Numbered from the stretch's first letter, positions 51,009 to 60,011 are shown. The stretch is 64,000 bases of DNA from Fibrobacterota bacterium (GCA_023436205.1 JAEZKC010000084.1:17562-81561), one strand, 5' to 3'. The notes: generated by a model not told the origin, from the sequence alone. Made by a program: numbers and translations.

Positions 51009-52226
51009 GTGAAAGGCCAATGCTTTTCCGTGTCTTTCGGCAAGAGCTGGATCATTCTGCTTCCTTTACTTACTTGGAACTTTGCCAGAATTATAATCCC
51101 TGGCCGCTTTCCCGACATTAATTCCCGTATAAGCTGGAGGTTAGGCATTCTGGCCTCAGCAGGAGTCATACTAACTCTTCTCTTTCACGAAATGGGCCAT
51201 TACGCTTGCGGAGTGATGGCATGCCAGCCTCGAAGACGAATTTCGCTTTTTATTTTCGGTGGAGTTGAAGAAGGATTTTTAACATCTCAATCCATACGTT
51301 CGCCTCTGGTGTATTTAGCCGGACCAGTTTCAAGCCTACTCACCGCACTTGTATGGTATCTGCTTGAGCGGCTATCGATAAAATACGATTTAGCTGGCAG
51401 TTACCAGCTGATATTGTCTTCCCTCTGGCGCTACTCCCTACAGCTTGCGGGTCTGAACCTTCTTCCGGCCGCACCACTTGATGGGGGCAGTTTTTTACGA
51501 TCGACTGCATATTCTAAAAACCCCCAGTCCCCTTTGATTAGATTCATCGACTCATTTACCTTTTCAAGCAGCATTGCTCTGGTTTTGTGCGGAATAGCAA
51601 TGGTGCTCAAGGGCTGGTTTATTTATGGAGAATGGCTTCTGATCACCGGATTTTTCCTGACTGCGGCAATGAGAACTGCAGATTCCAGAATTCGTCACCG
51701 CCAATTTCTGCGAGGAGAAAAAACCGGGCGCTACATGACTCAAAACCCGGTGTGTGTACCGGGAGGACTGACAGTAAAAAGATTCATTGATGAATATCTG
51801 TACAGGTATAGCTTTGACGTCTTCCCGGTTTCTCTTCCCGCATCCCCGGTGAAATTCATCACCAGCTCTTCAGCCTGCGAAATCGATTCTGAAAAGGCGG
51901 AGGAAATGAAAATTGCTGATCTGGCTGTACTCTGTACGGAGGAGAACAGTGTCACAACAGAAACAGATGTCATGGACACTCTGGAACTCATGCGTAAACT
52001 ATCAAGAAAAAGTATTGTGGTTACCAATGAACAGGGATATCTGGAAGGAGTAGTTTCATACAAAGACCTGTTACGGTTCCTATCACTAAAGATCCACCTT
52101 AACGAATACGACACAGACTCGCACGTCCCCGTATCAAACCCCAACTCTCTGGATTCCATTTCCAGGCGATCCGACCTGTCAGAAAGAGCGTCGTCAGCTC
52201 ACGCCATGTCTAACCAGCTCGAGTGA
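51009..52226 (+). CDS. Site-2-type membrane metalloprotease (M50) with CBS domains
   Basis: This 405-residue protein has about six membrane helices. LLFHEMGHYACGVMAC carries the HExxH zinc motif, and LNLLPAAPLDGGSFLR gives the third ligand (Asp) with its NxxPxxxxDG context. VYLAGPVSSLL is also typical. The C-terminal third has two CBS-like segments (GRYMTQNPVCVPGGLTVKRF and VVTNEQGYLEGVVSYKDLLR), the Rip3-like arrangement in which a nucleotide may tune protease activity. Translation starts at GTG 51009 after AGGAG. It lies downstream of the sigma-54-linked rubrerythrin-like gene and may be co-regulated. Its C-terminal codons overlap the convergent gene by 17 bp. The cleaved substrate is unknown. 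Confidence 0.88.
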   Translation: MKGQCFSVSFGKSWIILLPLLTWNFARIIIPGRFPDINSRISWRLGILASAGVILTLLFHEMGHYACGVMACQPRRRISLFIFGGVEEGFLTSQSIRSPLVYLAGPVSSLLTALVWYLLERLSIKYDLAGSYQLILSSLWRYSLQLAGLNLLPAAPLDGGSFLRSTAYSKNPQSPLIRFIDSFTFSSSIALVLCGIAMVLKGWFIYGEWLLITGFFLTAAMRTADSRIRHRQFLRGEKTGRYMTQNPVCVPGGLTVKRFIDEYLYRYSFDVFPVSLPASPVKFITSSSACEIDSEKAEEMKIADLAVLCTEENSVTTETDVMDTLELMRKLSRKSIVVTNEQGYLEGVVSYKDLLRFLSLKIHLNEYDTDSHVPVSNPNSLDSISRRSDLSERASSAHAMSNQLE

Positions 52227-53268
52227 ACCTTTCTGTCCCCTCGATTTCCAAAACGAAATCGCTTCCGAAAGCTCTGGATGGAGTAAACGCACCAGCGATA
52301 TCACCACGCAATACTTTACTGATAAAAGCAAGTGAGGATAAAGCAGTGAACCTGTACCCCTCCGCAAGCTTCAGCCACCCTTCCGCCGATTGCCCCTTCT
52401 GATTGGCTGCCCGAGCCCATACAAATGCGAAAGAGCTTTCACGCGTTCTTTTGTCAGGTCCCTGTACAAACCTGTCTACCCAATTATGTATTTTTTTACG
52501 CACCGGTGAGAAACGCATCGCTAACGAAACCACTTTCAGCGCCGAAGGATTAAAAAGAAAGCTCCTTCGGGAAAGTGCTGTATACACGGTAATATTCGGA
52601 ATGCCAGTCGAATGATAAGCCGTGGCCAAATCCCCCCAGCTAATAGGCATGACCGGTCTTTCTCTATCATGAAAGAGCACATGATGGCGTTTTCCCTTTT
52701 TAATCCGAACCAGCTTTCCGCGCCTGCGTACAAGCGTTCCTGCATGAATTCCACGAAGAAACGTCTTGACAGTACCGGGACTGAGACCGCCCAGTCCCCC
52801 AAAAGCGATTTCCAGATCAACGGGATCTGAAACCAGATTTGAAACATGCAGAGCCAGACTATCGGTGGGGACCACATCAAAACCCACCCCGGAAATAAGA
52901 GCCACGCCTTTTTCCCTGGCTTTTTTATCATTGGAGAGGGTATGCTCAAAAACCGGAATTTCACCTGTGACATCCAGGTAGTGAACCCCCGCTTCAAGAC
53001 AGGCCTTCTGCATGGGGGAAGCAGTATAGATAAAGGGTCCAGCCGCGTGAATAACCGCTTTTACGCTTGAGACAGCTTCAGAGAGCTGATCGTGATTACG
53101 AAGATCCGCCACTGTGTATTCCAAACCAGTCGCACTCGCCACCTCCCGCAGTTTCTCTTCAGAACGCCCGGCCAGAAGCGGCCGCTTCCCCTTTTTCAGA
53201 GCTTCTTCCACCAGAAGTTTACCTGTGTAGCCATAGGCTCCGTAGATCATAAAGTCGAATTTTGCCAT
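52210..53268 (-). CDS. Saccharopine-dehydrogenase-like NAD(P)-dependent reductase
   Basis: This 352-residue protein begins with a Rossmann fold (FMIYGAYGYTGKLLVEEAL, the GxxGxxG dinucleotide motif) and continues AGRSEEKL, AVIHAAGPFIYTASP and GVHYLDVTGEIPVFE. This is the pattern of the saccharopine dehydrogenase/trans-acting enoyl reductase family. Its substrate cannot be named; relatives act on lipids or keto acids. ATG at 53268 gives the standard N-terminus right at the first strand; the upstream frame has no good start. The 3' end overlaps the convergent M50 gene by 17 bp. There is no operon partner. Confidence 0.85.
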   Translation of the reverse strand: MAKFDFMIYGAYGYTGKLLVEEALKKGKRPLLAGRSEEKLREVASATGLEYTVADLRNHDQLSEAVSSVKAVIHAAGPFIYTASPMQKACLEAGVHYLDVTGEIPVFEHTLSNDKKAREKGVALISGVGFDVVPTDSLALHVSNLVSDPVDLEIAFGGLGGLSPGTVKTFLRGIHAGTLVRRRGKLVRIKKGKRHHVLFHDRERPVMPISWGDLATAYHSTGIPNITVYTALSRRSFLFNPSALKVVSLAMRFSPVRKKIHNWVDRFVQGPDKRTRESSFAFVWARAANQKGQSAEGWLKLAEGYRFTALSSLAFISKVLRGDIAGAFTPSRAFGSDFVLEIEGTERFTRAG

Positions 53269-53465
53269 TTGATGCGAGACTCCTTTGATAATTTCGAGGA
53301 TAGATATGCAAAGAGAGGGCCAATTGCGGACGATCTGAGGCAAAAACTAAAGGACAACACTATTTTAGGAATGGTTCCTTGCAGCAGATAAACTATCAAC
53401 GCTACAATATATCATTCAAACCGGATCAGGATACGGCATACAAAAAAAAACCACCCTGTATTCAT

Positions 53466-53513
53466 CAAAAAGTTTTTAACTAAATAGTGTAAAATCTTTT
53501 TCCAAAAAGTTTT
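53466..53513 (+). repeat. Exact 11-bp direct repeat upstream of the AAA ATPase gene
   Basis: CAAAAAGTTTT occurs at 53466-53476 and again at 53503-53513, 37 bp apart, 49 bp before the AAA ATPase ATG. Each unit is itself nearly palindromic around the central G, so a dimeric regulator could bind both. The same stretch holds an AT-rich TAGTGTAAAAT that might serve as a -10 region. Confidence 0.4.
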
Positions 53514-53561
53514 GTACACATAAGTTACATTTAGTAGTTTTCAAGAAAACTGGGAGGATAT

Positions 53562-54671
53562 ATGAACCCGTTCCGCTACGGCCAGGTAGTCAGCGAAATC
53601 CACTACTGCCACCGGCCTGATCTCGAAAAAAAACTGCAGGCGAAGCTTCTTTCCGGCCAGAATACCTATATCGAAGGTGAGAGGAGAACAGGGAAAACAT
53701 CCCTCATTTTCCGTACTGTGGAAAATATGAAGTCCAAATGGATCATGTATATCGACCTGCTGGAGGTCAAAACGGTGGAGGACATCCACAAGAGGATTCT
53801 CAATGGCATGGCCAAGGCATCAGCAGGAAAAAACCTGCTGCAGAACCTGATTAAAAATGCCGCAGCACTGAGACCGGTTGTATCTTTCGATCCGATAAGT
53901 GCAACACCATCCGTATCAATAGATACTGCAATTCAACTCAAACCCGATTCTCTTGAAGGGGTGCTGGACATGTTTTCAGACCGGGAGTTCAAGAATGCGG
54001 TTGTGGCTATCGATGAATTCCAGGACATAAAGAACCTTGATAACGCAAACCAGGTTCTGGCAGTGATGCGCAGCAAAATCCAGTTTCTGGAAAATATCCC
54101 CATTATTTTTTGCGGCAGTATCCGAAACGAAATGCACCTCATATTCAATGATCCGGACAGCCCATTCTTCAAATCGGCATTGCCGATCGAGGTAGGGCCG
54201 ATCGAAAGAGAGGTCTTCCGGGAGTTCATCATCACAAAATTCACCGACAACAAACGGAAGATTTCCGCACCGATGGTGGACAGAATTCTTGAGATCACCG
54301 GTGAAAACCCGGGAGACACCCAGCAGCTCTGTTCGGCACTCTACGATGTGAGCGAGCCGCGCACCCAGATAACAGAAGAAACCCTCAATGAAGCGCTGCG
54401 CTACCTTTTTGCTGAAGAGCGCAAAGGCTACGAAGTCCAGCTTGCCCGCTTGACTTCCATTCAGCTCAAGTGCCTCACTGCAGTGGCGAGGTTAGGCGGC
54501 AAAAACACTACATCCCGTGATTTCATCAGAGCCACAGGAGTGACACATGCTACCACCATTCGCAAAGCCCTGAGCAGACATGTTGAACTGAAGATACTGT
54601 TCAACAATGACGGGGAGTACAGGTTTGTGAATCCGTTTTTTGCCAGATGGCTGGTGCATGTGAATTATTAA
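53562..54671 (+). CDS. AAA-type ATPase of the archaeal/STAND-like ATPase family
   Basis: This 369-residue protein has a P-loop NTPase domain at about residues 20-230 with Walker A IEGERRTGKTSLIF, Walker B VVAIDEFQDI and a sensor-like IPIIFCGS. A lid region follows (EITGENPGDTQQLCSALYDV), then a C-terminal winged helix (TTSRDFIRATGVTHATTIRK). This matches the DExx-box ATPase group common in archaea and scattered in bacteria. Such proteins are thought to switch or load partners, but their functions are mostly unknown. GGGAGGA lies just before the ATG. It is monocistronic, with two direct-repeat elements upstream. Confidence 0.85.
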   Translation: MNPFRYGQVVSEIHYCHRPDLEKKLQAKLLSGQNTYIEGERRTGKTSLIFRTVENMKSKWIMYIDLLEVKTVEDIHKRILNGMAKASAGKNLLQNLIKNAAALRPVVSFDPISATPSVSIDTAIQLKPDSLEGVLDMFSDREFKNAVVAIDEFQDIKNLDNANQVLAVMRSKIQFLENIPIIFCGSIRNEMHLIFNDPDSPFFKSALPIEVGPIEREVFREFIITKFTDNKRKISAPMVDRILEITGENPGDTQQLCSALYDVSEPRTQITEETLNEALRYLFAEERKGYEVQLARLTSIQLKCLTAVARLGGKNTTSRDFIRATGVTHATTIRKALSRHVELKILFNNDGEYRFVNPFFARWLVHVNY

Positions 54672-55007
54672 AGACTACAGCAGCATTCCTGAAATGAGAG
54701 AACGACAGCGCCGTCTGAAAAGGACTGCGCGCAGTATGGTCACGGTGTAATCACTATTGTTAACATAATAAAAACGGGTGAATGTTGCTTCATTTACATC
54801 AAATGTGAGGCAGGAGAAATAGATATAAAGGGGAAAACCCGCCCTGGAATCCGGAGTCGGATGTAAATCAGCAAATGACCGAATTGTTAGTTAATATAAT
54901 TTCTAATTAGCAGTTGCCGTTATCTCATTATGAAAAGAAGAAAAAATTGAAACACCTGCTTTTTGAGAAATTCCGGATATGCCCAAAATTTGAACACGAA
55001 AGAGCAT
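54672..55007 (+). other. Intergenic region with no gene recognised
   Basis: These 336 bases separate the plus-strand AAA ATPase from the terminator of the minus-strand Nfn/MetK cluster. I see no convincing coding frame, tRNA or repeat. AT content rises towards the right end. A short minus-strand frame at 54920-55153 overlaps the Nfn subunit gene and lacks coding character. Confidence 0.5.
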
Positions 55008-55041
55008 AAAAAAAGCCCCTCAATCGACAAGACTGAGAGGC
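55008..55041 (-). terminator. Rho-independent terminator of the nfn genes
   Basis: On the minus strand GCCTCTCAGTC and GATTGAGGGGC form an 11-bp stem with two G-T pairs around a 5-nt loop, followed by seven T residues. It starts 36 bases past the stop of the glutamate-synthase-like subunit. Confidence 0.9.
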
Positions 55042-55076
55042 AAATCAATATACCAAAGAGCAACGGTAATCGGAAT

Positions 55077-56480
55077 CTATCCGGCCAGATCCTCCATAAT
55101 ACTCCTGGCGGCAGCCTTTCCAGCCCCCATGGCCAAGATAACCGTGGCTGCACCTGTCACGATGTCCCCTCCGGCATACACGAACTTCTTGGAGGTGCGG
55201 CCGTCAATTTCACTGGCCACAATGGTGCCCCATTTGGACACCTGAAGATCGGGGGTGCTTTCGGGAATGAGAGGATTGGGGTTATTGCCTATGGCGATGA
55301 TCACCACGTCACACCCTAACACAAACTCGCTGCCCTCCACGGGAACAGGGCGGCGACGTCCGGAAGCATCGGGTTCACCAAGTTCCATGCGAATGCATTT
55401 GATACCGGAAACCACACCCTTGTCATCAGCAAGGATCTCCACCGGATTGCACAGGAGATGGAACTCGATTCCCTCTTCCTTGGCGTGATGAATTTCCGCT
55501 TTACGGGCAGGCATTTCAGATTCGCCGCGGCGATACACGATCATGGATTTGTCGGCACCCAGACGCAGTGCGGTACGGGCGGCATCCATGGCCACGTTGC
55601 CCCCGCCAACTGTTACTGCGCGTTTACCCTTCATAATGGGTGTGGCAGCCTTGTCGGCAAAAGCCTTCATGAGATTGCTTCTGGTGAGGTACTCATTTGC
55701 AGAATAGACACCGATGCTGTTTTCACCCTTAACTTTCATAAAAGAGGGAAGTCCTGCACCGGAACCCACAAAAACCGCGTCAAACCCTTCTTCATTTAGA
55801 AGATCATCAACGGTGGCAGTTTTACCAACGATAAAATTCTTTTCTATTTTCACACCAAGGTTCATGAGATATTCAATCTCTTTCTTGACAATAGCCTTGG
55901 GGAGACGAAACTCGGGGATACCATACACAAGCACCCCACCCGCTTCGTGCAGAGCCTCGAAAATGGTGACCTCGAAACCCTCCTTTATCAGTTCCCCGGC
56001 ACAGGTAAGCCCCGCAGGACCAGATCCCACGATAGCCACTTTTTTGCCATTGGGAGCCTTCTTGACAGGGAGTTCAACAGTGCCGTTTTCACGTTCCCAG
56101 TCGGCGGCAAAGCGTTCAAGGTTACCCACGGCAATGGGCTCACCCTTTTTACCCAGTATGCACTTGGACTCGCACTGCTCCTCCTGAGGACAGACTCTTC
56201 CGCACACTGCCGGAAGTGCATTTGTCTCTTTTATCTTACGGGCGGCGGCAGCGAAGTCCCCATCGGCAATGAGCCCGATAAACTCGGGAATCTTTACATT
56301 CACAGGGCAGCCATCAACACACAGAGGCTTTTTACATTTAAGACAGCGCTTCGCCTCCGCAACAGCTTCCTCTTCGGTATACCCGTGAGGCACTTCCTGA
56401 AAATTGCGGGCACGGACCTGCGGGTCCTGCTCTTTCATCGGAGTACGTGAAAATCTGTCATTCGCACTCTGAGTTGTCAT
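55077..56480 (-). CDS. NfnB/GltD-like NADPH oxidoreductase subunit
   Basis: This 467-residue flavoprotein belongs to the glutamate synthase small-subunit family. The N-terminal iron-sulfur segment has Cys clusters in AKRCLKCKKPLCVDGCPVN and CGRVCPQEEQCESKC. Two dinucleotide folds follow, with KVAIVGSGPAGLTCAGELIK (FAD) and RAVTVGGGNVAMDAARTALR (NADPH), and a C-terminal YAGGDIVTGAATVILAMGAG. It is paired with, and overlaps by ATGA, a ferredoxin-reductase-like subunit, and no large GltB subunit is nearby. The pair therefore looks like NfnAB, the electron-bifurcating NADH-dependent ferredoxin:NADP+ oxidoreductase, or the related sulfide dehydrogenase SudAB. Confidence 0.88.
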   Translation of the reverse strand: MTTQSANDRFSRTPMKEQDPQVRARNFQEVPHGYTEEEAVAEAKRCLKCKKPLCVDGCPVNVKIPEFIGLIADGDFAAAARKIKETNALPAVCGRVCPQEEQCESKCILGKKGEPIAVGNLERFAADWERENGTVELPVKKAPNGKKVAIVGSGPAGLTCAGELIKEGFEVTIFEALHEAGGVLVYGIPEFRLPKAIVKKEIEYLMNLGVKIEKNFIVGKTATVDDLLNEEGFDAVFVGSGAGLPSFMKVKGENSIGVYSANEYLTRSNLMKAFADKAATPIMKGKRAVTVGGGNVAMDAARTALRLGADKSMIVYRRGESEMPARKAEIHHAKEEGIEFHLLCNPVEILADDKGVVSGIKCIRMELGEPDASGRRRPVPVEGSEFVLGCDVVIIAIGNNPNPLIPESTPDLQVSKWGTIVASEIDGRTSKKFVYAGGDIVTGAATVILAMGAGKAAARSIMEDLAG

Positions 56481-57316
56481 CGTACCCCCTCCAATCTGCA
56501 GGTATGGTCATCTTTAGCCTTGGTTTCAAACATTTTGTAGGAATTGAGTCTCATGACCAGTTCGTTCCAGTCAATCCCGGCAGCATCGAATTCAGGCCCG
56601 TCAACACAGGCAAATTTCGTCTTTCCATCAACGCTGACTCGACATCCGCCACACATTCCAGTTCCATCAATCATGATGGGGTTAAGGGATGCGTAGGTTT
56701 TTATTCCGGCCTGCACTGTAAGAGCAGTAGTCACTTTCATCATCATGACAGGACCAATAACAAAAGCCGCATCGAACTTCTCCCCTGCCCCGATAAGGCT
56801 GTTGAACACGTCGGACACAAAGCCCTTGGTTCCGGCGGTACCGTCATCGGTGGCTATGAGAATTCGGTTGCTCTTGACCGATATTTCGTCCTTAAGAATA
56901 ATGAGGTCGCTTGAACGGGCACCCAGAATGGAGGTGACATCGTTGCCGGCTTCGAAAAGTGCGCTTATAATAGGATAAAGAGGCGCAACCCCCACTCCCC
57001 CGCCGATACATAGCACACGGCCAAAATTTTCGATATGAGTTGCCTTCCCCAGAGGCCCGGCCAGATCAAGCACTTCATCGCCCTGATTCAAGTCACGAAG
57101 CAGCATGGTCGTACGCCCTACAACCTGGAAAATGATATCGATCCATCCCTCGTCTGCATCTGCATTGGCAATTGTAAGGGGAATGCGCTCACTTTCCTCA
57201 ACGGGGCGCAAAATTATAAACTGTCCAGCCTTTCTCTTCTTTGCAATTCTCGGAGCTTCCAGACGAAAGCGCCACACAGCCTCAGACAGCTGTTCTTTTT
57301 TGAGGACCTTTGCCAT
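56477..57316 (-). CDS. NfnA/SudB-like FAD and [2Fe-2S] oxidoreductase subunit
   Basis: This protein of about 279 residues has an N-terminal FAD barrel (GQFIILRPVEESERIPLTIA), an NAD-binding fold (VLCIGGGVGVAPLYPIISAL) and a C-terminal [2Fe-2S] site (GTGMCGGCRVSVDGKTKFAC, with a last Cys near VDGPEF). This is the dihydroorotate-dehydrogenase electron-transfer family used as the small subunit of NfnAB and SudAB. ATG at 57316 is chosen because GGAGG lies 5 nt upstream; the adjacent ATG is too close. The stop overlaps the next gene by four bases. A hairpin with a T-rich tail lies just upstream, so expression may depend on read-through from metK or an internal promoter. Confidence 0.88.
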   Translation of the reverse strand: MAKVLKKEQLSEAVWRFRLEAPRIAKKRKAGQFIILRPVEESERIPLTIANADADEGWIDIIFQVVGRTTMLLRDLNQGDEVLDLAGPLGKATHIENFGRVLCIGGGVGVAPLYPIISALFEAGNDVTSILGARSSDLIILKDEISVKSNRILIATDDGTAGTKGFVSDVFNSLIGAGEKFDAAFVIGPVMMMKVTTALTVQAGIKTYASLNPIMIDGTGMCGGCRVSVDGKTKFACVDGPEFDAAGIDWNELVMRLNSYKMFETKAKDDHTCRLEGVR

Positions 57317-57332
57317 CATTACCTCCACTTTC

Positions 57333-57373
57333 AAAATAAAAGCCCAGCAGACGCATTTGCGCGTAAGCCGGGC
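57333..57373 (-). terminator. Terminator or attenuator between metK and the nfn genes
   Basis: On the minus strand GCCCGGC pairs with GCTGGGC and ACGC with GCGT across a small internal loop, followed by TTTTATTTT. It starts 71 bases past the metK stop and ends only 17 bases before the nfnA start, so it may partly uncouple the two transcripts. Confidence 0.72.
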
Positions 57374-57444
57374 ATCATCTTCGATACGTATATCCGGAAA
57401 CGACGCTGTTCCCGGAACCAATTCTGACTAAAAGACACCTGCTC

Positions 57445-58605
57445 TTAGAGCTTTGCCTCTTTCCGGATCTTGTCCACCATATCCAGGTTCTCCCAGGTAA
57501 AGTTGGGAAGTTCCCGACCGAAATGCCCGTTGCGGGCGGTTTCCCGATAGATGGGGCGCTTGAGATCAAGTTTCTTAATGATACCGGAGGGTGTGAGATC
57601 GAAAATTTTTGTAATGATTCCACAAATCTCGTGATCAGAGAGTTTACCGGTACCGAAAGTGTCCACATGAATCGAAAGCGGCTTTGCCACACCGATTGCA
57701 TAAGAGAACTGAATCTCACAGTGGGTGGCCAGACCTGCTGCCACGATGTTCTTCGCAACCCAGCGGGCGGCGTAAGCGGCACTTCTGTCCACCTTCGAAG
57801 GATCTTTTCCGGAGAAGGCACCACCACCGTGTGCACCATAACCACCGTATGTATCCACAATGATTTTGCGACCGGTCACACCGGAATCACCGTGTGGTCC
57901 ACCGACTACGAACCGGCCGGTCGGATTGATATGGAAAACAGTCTTGCTATCAAGAAGTTTTGCAGGGATCACTTTTTTGATGACCTTCTCGATCATATCT
58001 TTTTTGATGGTGGCATGTTTCACATCAGGATCATGCTGTGTGGAGATAACCACCGTATCGATACGCTTGGGCTTTAGATCGTCATATTCTACAGTGACCT
58101 GCGACTTTGCATCAGGACGCAGATAGGGGATTTTGCCCTTTTCTCTGAGCTTTGTGAGCTCTTCCACCAAACGATGCGCGTAGTAAATTGCCAGAGGCAT
58201 ATAGGTCTTGGTTTCGTTACAGGCGAAGCCGAACATAATTCCCTGATCGCCGGCACCCTGTTCCTTGTACAAACCCTCTCCCTCGGTCACACCCTGGGAG
58301 ATATCAGGAGACTGCTGATGCACTGAAACAAGAATTCCACAGGAGTCAGCATCGAAACCAAGCTCTGGATTATTATAACCGATCTCACGAATGGTCTTTC
58401 TTACCACATCCTGAATATCCACAACTGCCTTGCTGGTGATTTCACCGGCAACAACTACCAGACCGGTTGTGACCAGTGTTTCGCAGGCAACCCGTGATTG
58501 GGGATCCTGAGCGAGCATGGCATCGAGAATGGCATCTGAGATCTGATCACAGACCTTATCGGGGTGTCCCTGGGAGACACTTTCTGAGGTAAAGAAACGA
58601 CGCAT
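57445..58605 (-). CDS. metK: S-adenosylmethionine synthetase
   Basis: This 386-residue enzyme makes S-adenosylmethionine from methionine and ATP. RRFFTSESVSQGHPDKVCDQ opens the protein with the ATP-site His and Asp, GAGDQGIMFGFACNE is the family signature hexapeptide region, and GGAFSGKDPSKVDRSAAYAA is the phosphate loop. The length is normal. AGGAGG precedes the ATG closely. The 65 bases before the Shine-Dalgarno show no SAM riboswitch. It is followed by a terminator-like hairpin and the nfn genes. Confidence 0.97.
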   Translation of the reverse strand: MRRFFTSESVSQGHPDKVCDQISDAILDAMLAQDPQSRVACETLVTTGLVVVAGEITSKAVVDIQDVVRKTIREIGYNNPELGFDADSCGILVSVHQQSPDISQGVTEGEGLYKEQGAGDQGIMFGFACNETKTYMPLAIYYAHRLVEELTKLREKGKIPYLRPDAKSQVTVEYDDLKPKRIDTVVISTQHDPDVKHATIKKDMIEKVIKKVIPAKLLDSKTVFHINPTGRFVVGGPHGDSGVTGRKIIVDTYGGYGAHGGGAFSGKDPSKVDRSAAYAARWVAKNIVAAGLATHCEIQFSYAIGVAKPLSIHVDTFGTGKLSDHEICGIITKIFDLTPSGIIKKLDLKRPIYRETARNGHFGRELPNFTWENLDMVDKIRKEAKL

Positions 58606-58670
58606 CTATCCTCCTGAAAAAGTGAAATTATGGTCAAAAGAGTTCTAAAATAATTTGTCGGGACCAAAAG

Positions 58671-58748
58671 TTACAAGAAAGGTTTCAAATCGACCCCGCA
58701 GACAAGCAGAGCCAGAACTGCCGTACAAACCACCACTGTGCGTTTCAT
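58671..58748 (-). CDS. 25-residue hydrophobic peptide coupled to larC
   Basis: A 26-codon frame starts at ATG 58748, overlapping the larC stop as ATGA, with GAGG 7 nt upstream. The peptide begins MKRTVVVCTAVLALLVCGVD: a basic start, one hydrophobic helix and two Cys, then LKPFL and the stop. It looks like a signal peptide or a tiny membrane peptide. It could also be the remnant of a longer lipoprotein gene. The overlap and ribosome-binding site are the only evidence that it is translated. Confidence 0.35.
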   Translation of the reverse strand: MKRTVVVCTAVLALLVCGVDLKPFL

Positions 58749-59923
58749 AAATGTTCCTCTTTGCTTTTTTGCTGTTTTATATAGTTTTCGATGAGTTCAA
58801 GAACCGGAATGCCACTTTTTCGGGATAACCGGTTGATATCCTCAAATTCGGCTTTACTGAATGAATACCCTTTGAAACTGCAGTGCTTTTCATTGAGCAT
58901 CTCACCCATAAATGGCACCTGAACAGAGGAGCGATCTGCCACCACCCTGTCTACCAATTGCCACCTGATACCCAAAGTCCTTGTATGATGAATAATCATC
59001 TCTGAAAACTCATCTTTTCGAGATGGTTCACACAGCAAAGTCAATCTATAGCCAGGCCTCCCCTTTTTCATGAAAACAGGGCTGTAGGAAACATCAAGCG
59101 CACCTTTTTCTAAAAGAAGCGAAGACACCTGCCCCAGCACCTCGCCGGAAATGTGATCCATATCCGTCTCCAGAAGACAGACCCGGTCAGCCCCCTCGAC
59201 CTCTCTTTTTTCAAAAAGCAGAGCCCTTAGAATGTTGGGGTGATCGTGAAACTCCTTATCTCCGCAGCTGTAGGACGTACTGGCGATTGTACCCGCAACC
59301 CCCGAGGTATTCTGCTTTCCCAGTGTCACAAGCAACGCGGCTGCAGTGGGAGTCAGCAGTTCAGATGCAACCGGAAGCGAACGGAAAGTAAGCCCTTTTA
59401 TCAGTTCGGCAGTCGCAGGAACCGGAACGGGCATGACCCCGTGTTCCGTTTTAACCGTACCCTGCCCGTCGGTGATGGTGGAAAACTCGACGGTGTCTAT
59501 TCCAAGCTGTTCCAGAACCAGACAGGTGCCTAGAATATCAATGATGGTATCCAGAGCCCCGATTTCATGAAAGTGCACCTTCTCCTTGCTGATGCCGTGG
59601 ACGGTCGCTTCCGCCTGTGCCAGACGATCGAGGACCGCTTCGCACCTGGCATTTACCGAGGGCGAAAATCCTCCACGATGTATGATTTGGAGCAGCTGGT
59701 GAATATGACGGTACTCATGCTGATGAGGCAGGTTCAGTTTCAGATGATTGCACTGTATTCCGTGACGTTTCACCAGCTCAAGATCGACAATCAAACCTTC
59801 GATACAAAGCTTGCCGAACTGTTCATTGAGCAGAGAAAGATCAGCCCCGAGCCCCAGTAGTGAGGCAAGAATCATATCACCACCGGCACCGCTAACAAGC
59901 TCCAGATAAACGCTTCTGCTCAT
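58745..59923 (-). CDS. larC: LarC-like nickel-insertion protein (nickel-pincer cofactor)
   Basis: This protein of about 392 residues belongs to the LarC/DUF111 family, which inserts nickel into the pyridinium bis-thiocarboxylate of the nickel-pincer cofactor. VSGAGGDMILASLLGLGADL is the N-terminal signature, HQHEYRHIHQLLQII is His-rich, and KVHFHEIGALDTIIDILG is the conserved metal-region motif. LLTPTAAALLVTL and DMDHISGEVLG follow. It is a single uninterrupted frame, unlike the frameshift-expressed LarC of lactobacilli. ATG at 59923 gives the normal start. No larB or larE is nearby. It is divergent from rsgA. Confidence 0.9.
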   Translation of the reverse strand: MSRSVYLELVSGAGGDMILASLLGLGADLSLLNEQFGKLCIEGLIVDLELVKRHGIQCNHLKLNLPHQHEYRHIHQLLQIIHRGGFSPSVNARCEAVLDRLAQAEATVHGISKEKVHFHEIGALDTIIDILGTCLVLEQLGIDTVEFSTITDGQGTVKTEHGVMPVPVPATAELIKGLTFRSLPVASELLTPTAAALLVTLGKQNTSGVAGTIASTSYSCGDKEFHDHPNILRALLFEKREVEGADRVCLLETDMDHISGEVLGQVSSLLLEKGALDVSYSPVFMKKGRPGYRLTLLCEPSRKDEFSEMIIHHTRTLGIRWQLVDRVVADRSSVQVPFMGEMLNEKHCSFKGYSFSKAEFEDINRLSRKSGIPVLELIENYIKQQKSKEEHL

Positions 59924-60011
59924 GCTTTTGACATCCTGTTGAGAAGGGAACAATCATGATGTAAATTTTAAACCTAGAAATTACAACTTGCAGACAAGAG
60001 AACTCTTTAAA

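Noticed and set aside
58606..58670. Possible SAM riboswitch before metK
   Set aside because: The gap is too short for the known SAM riboswitch classes and shows no matching stems; a plain Shine-Dalgarno is present.
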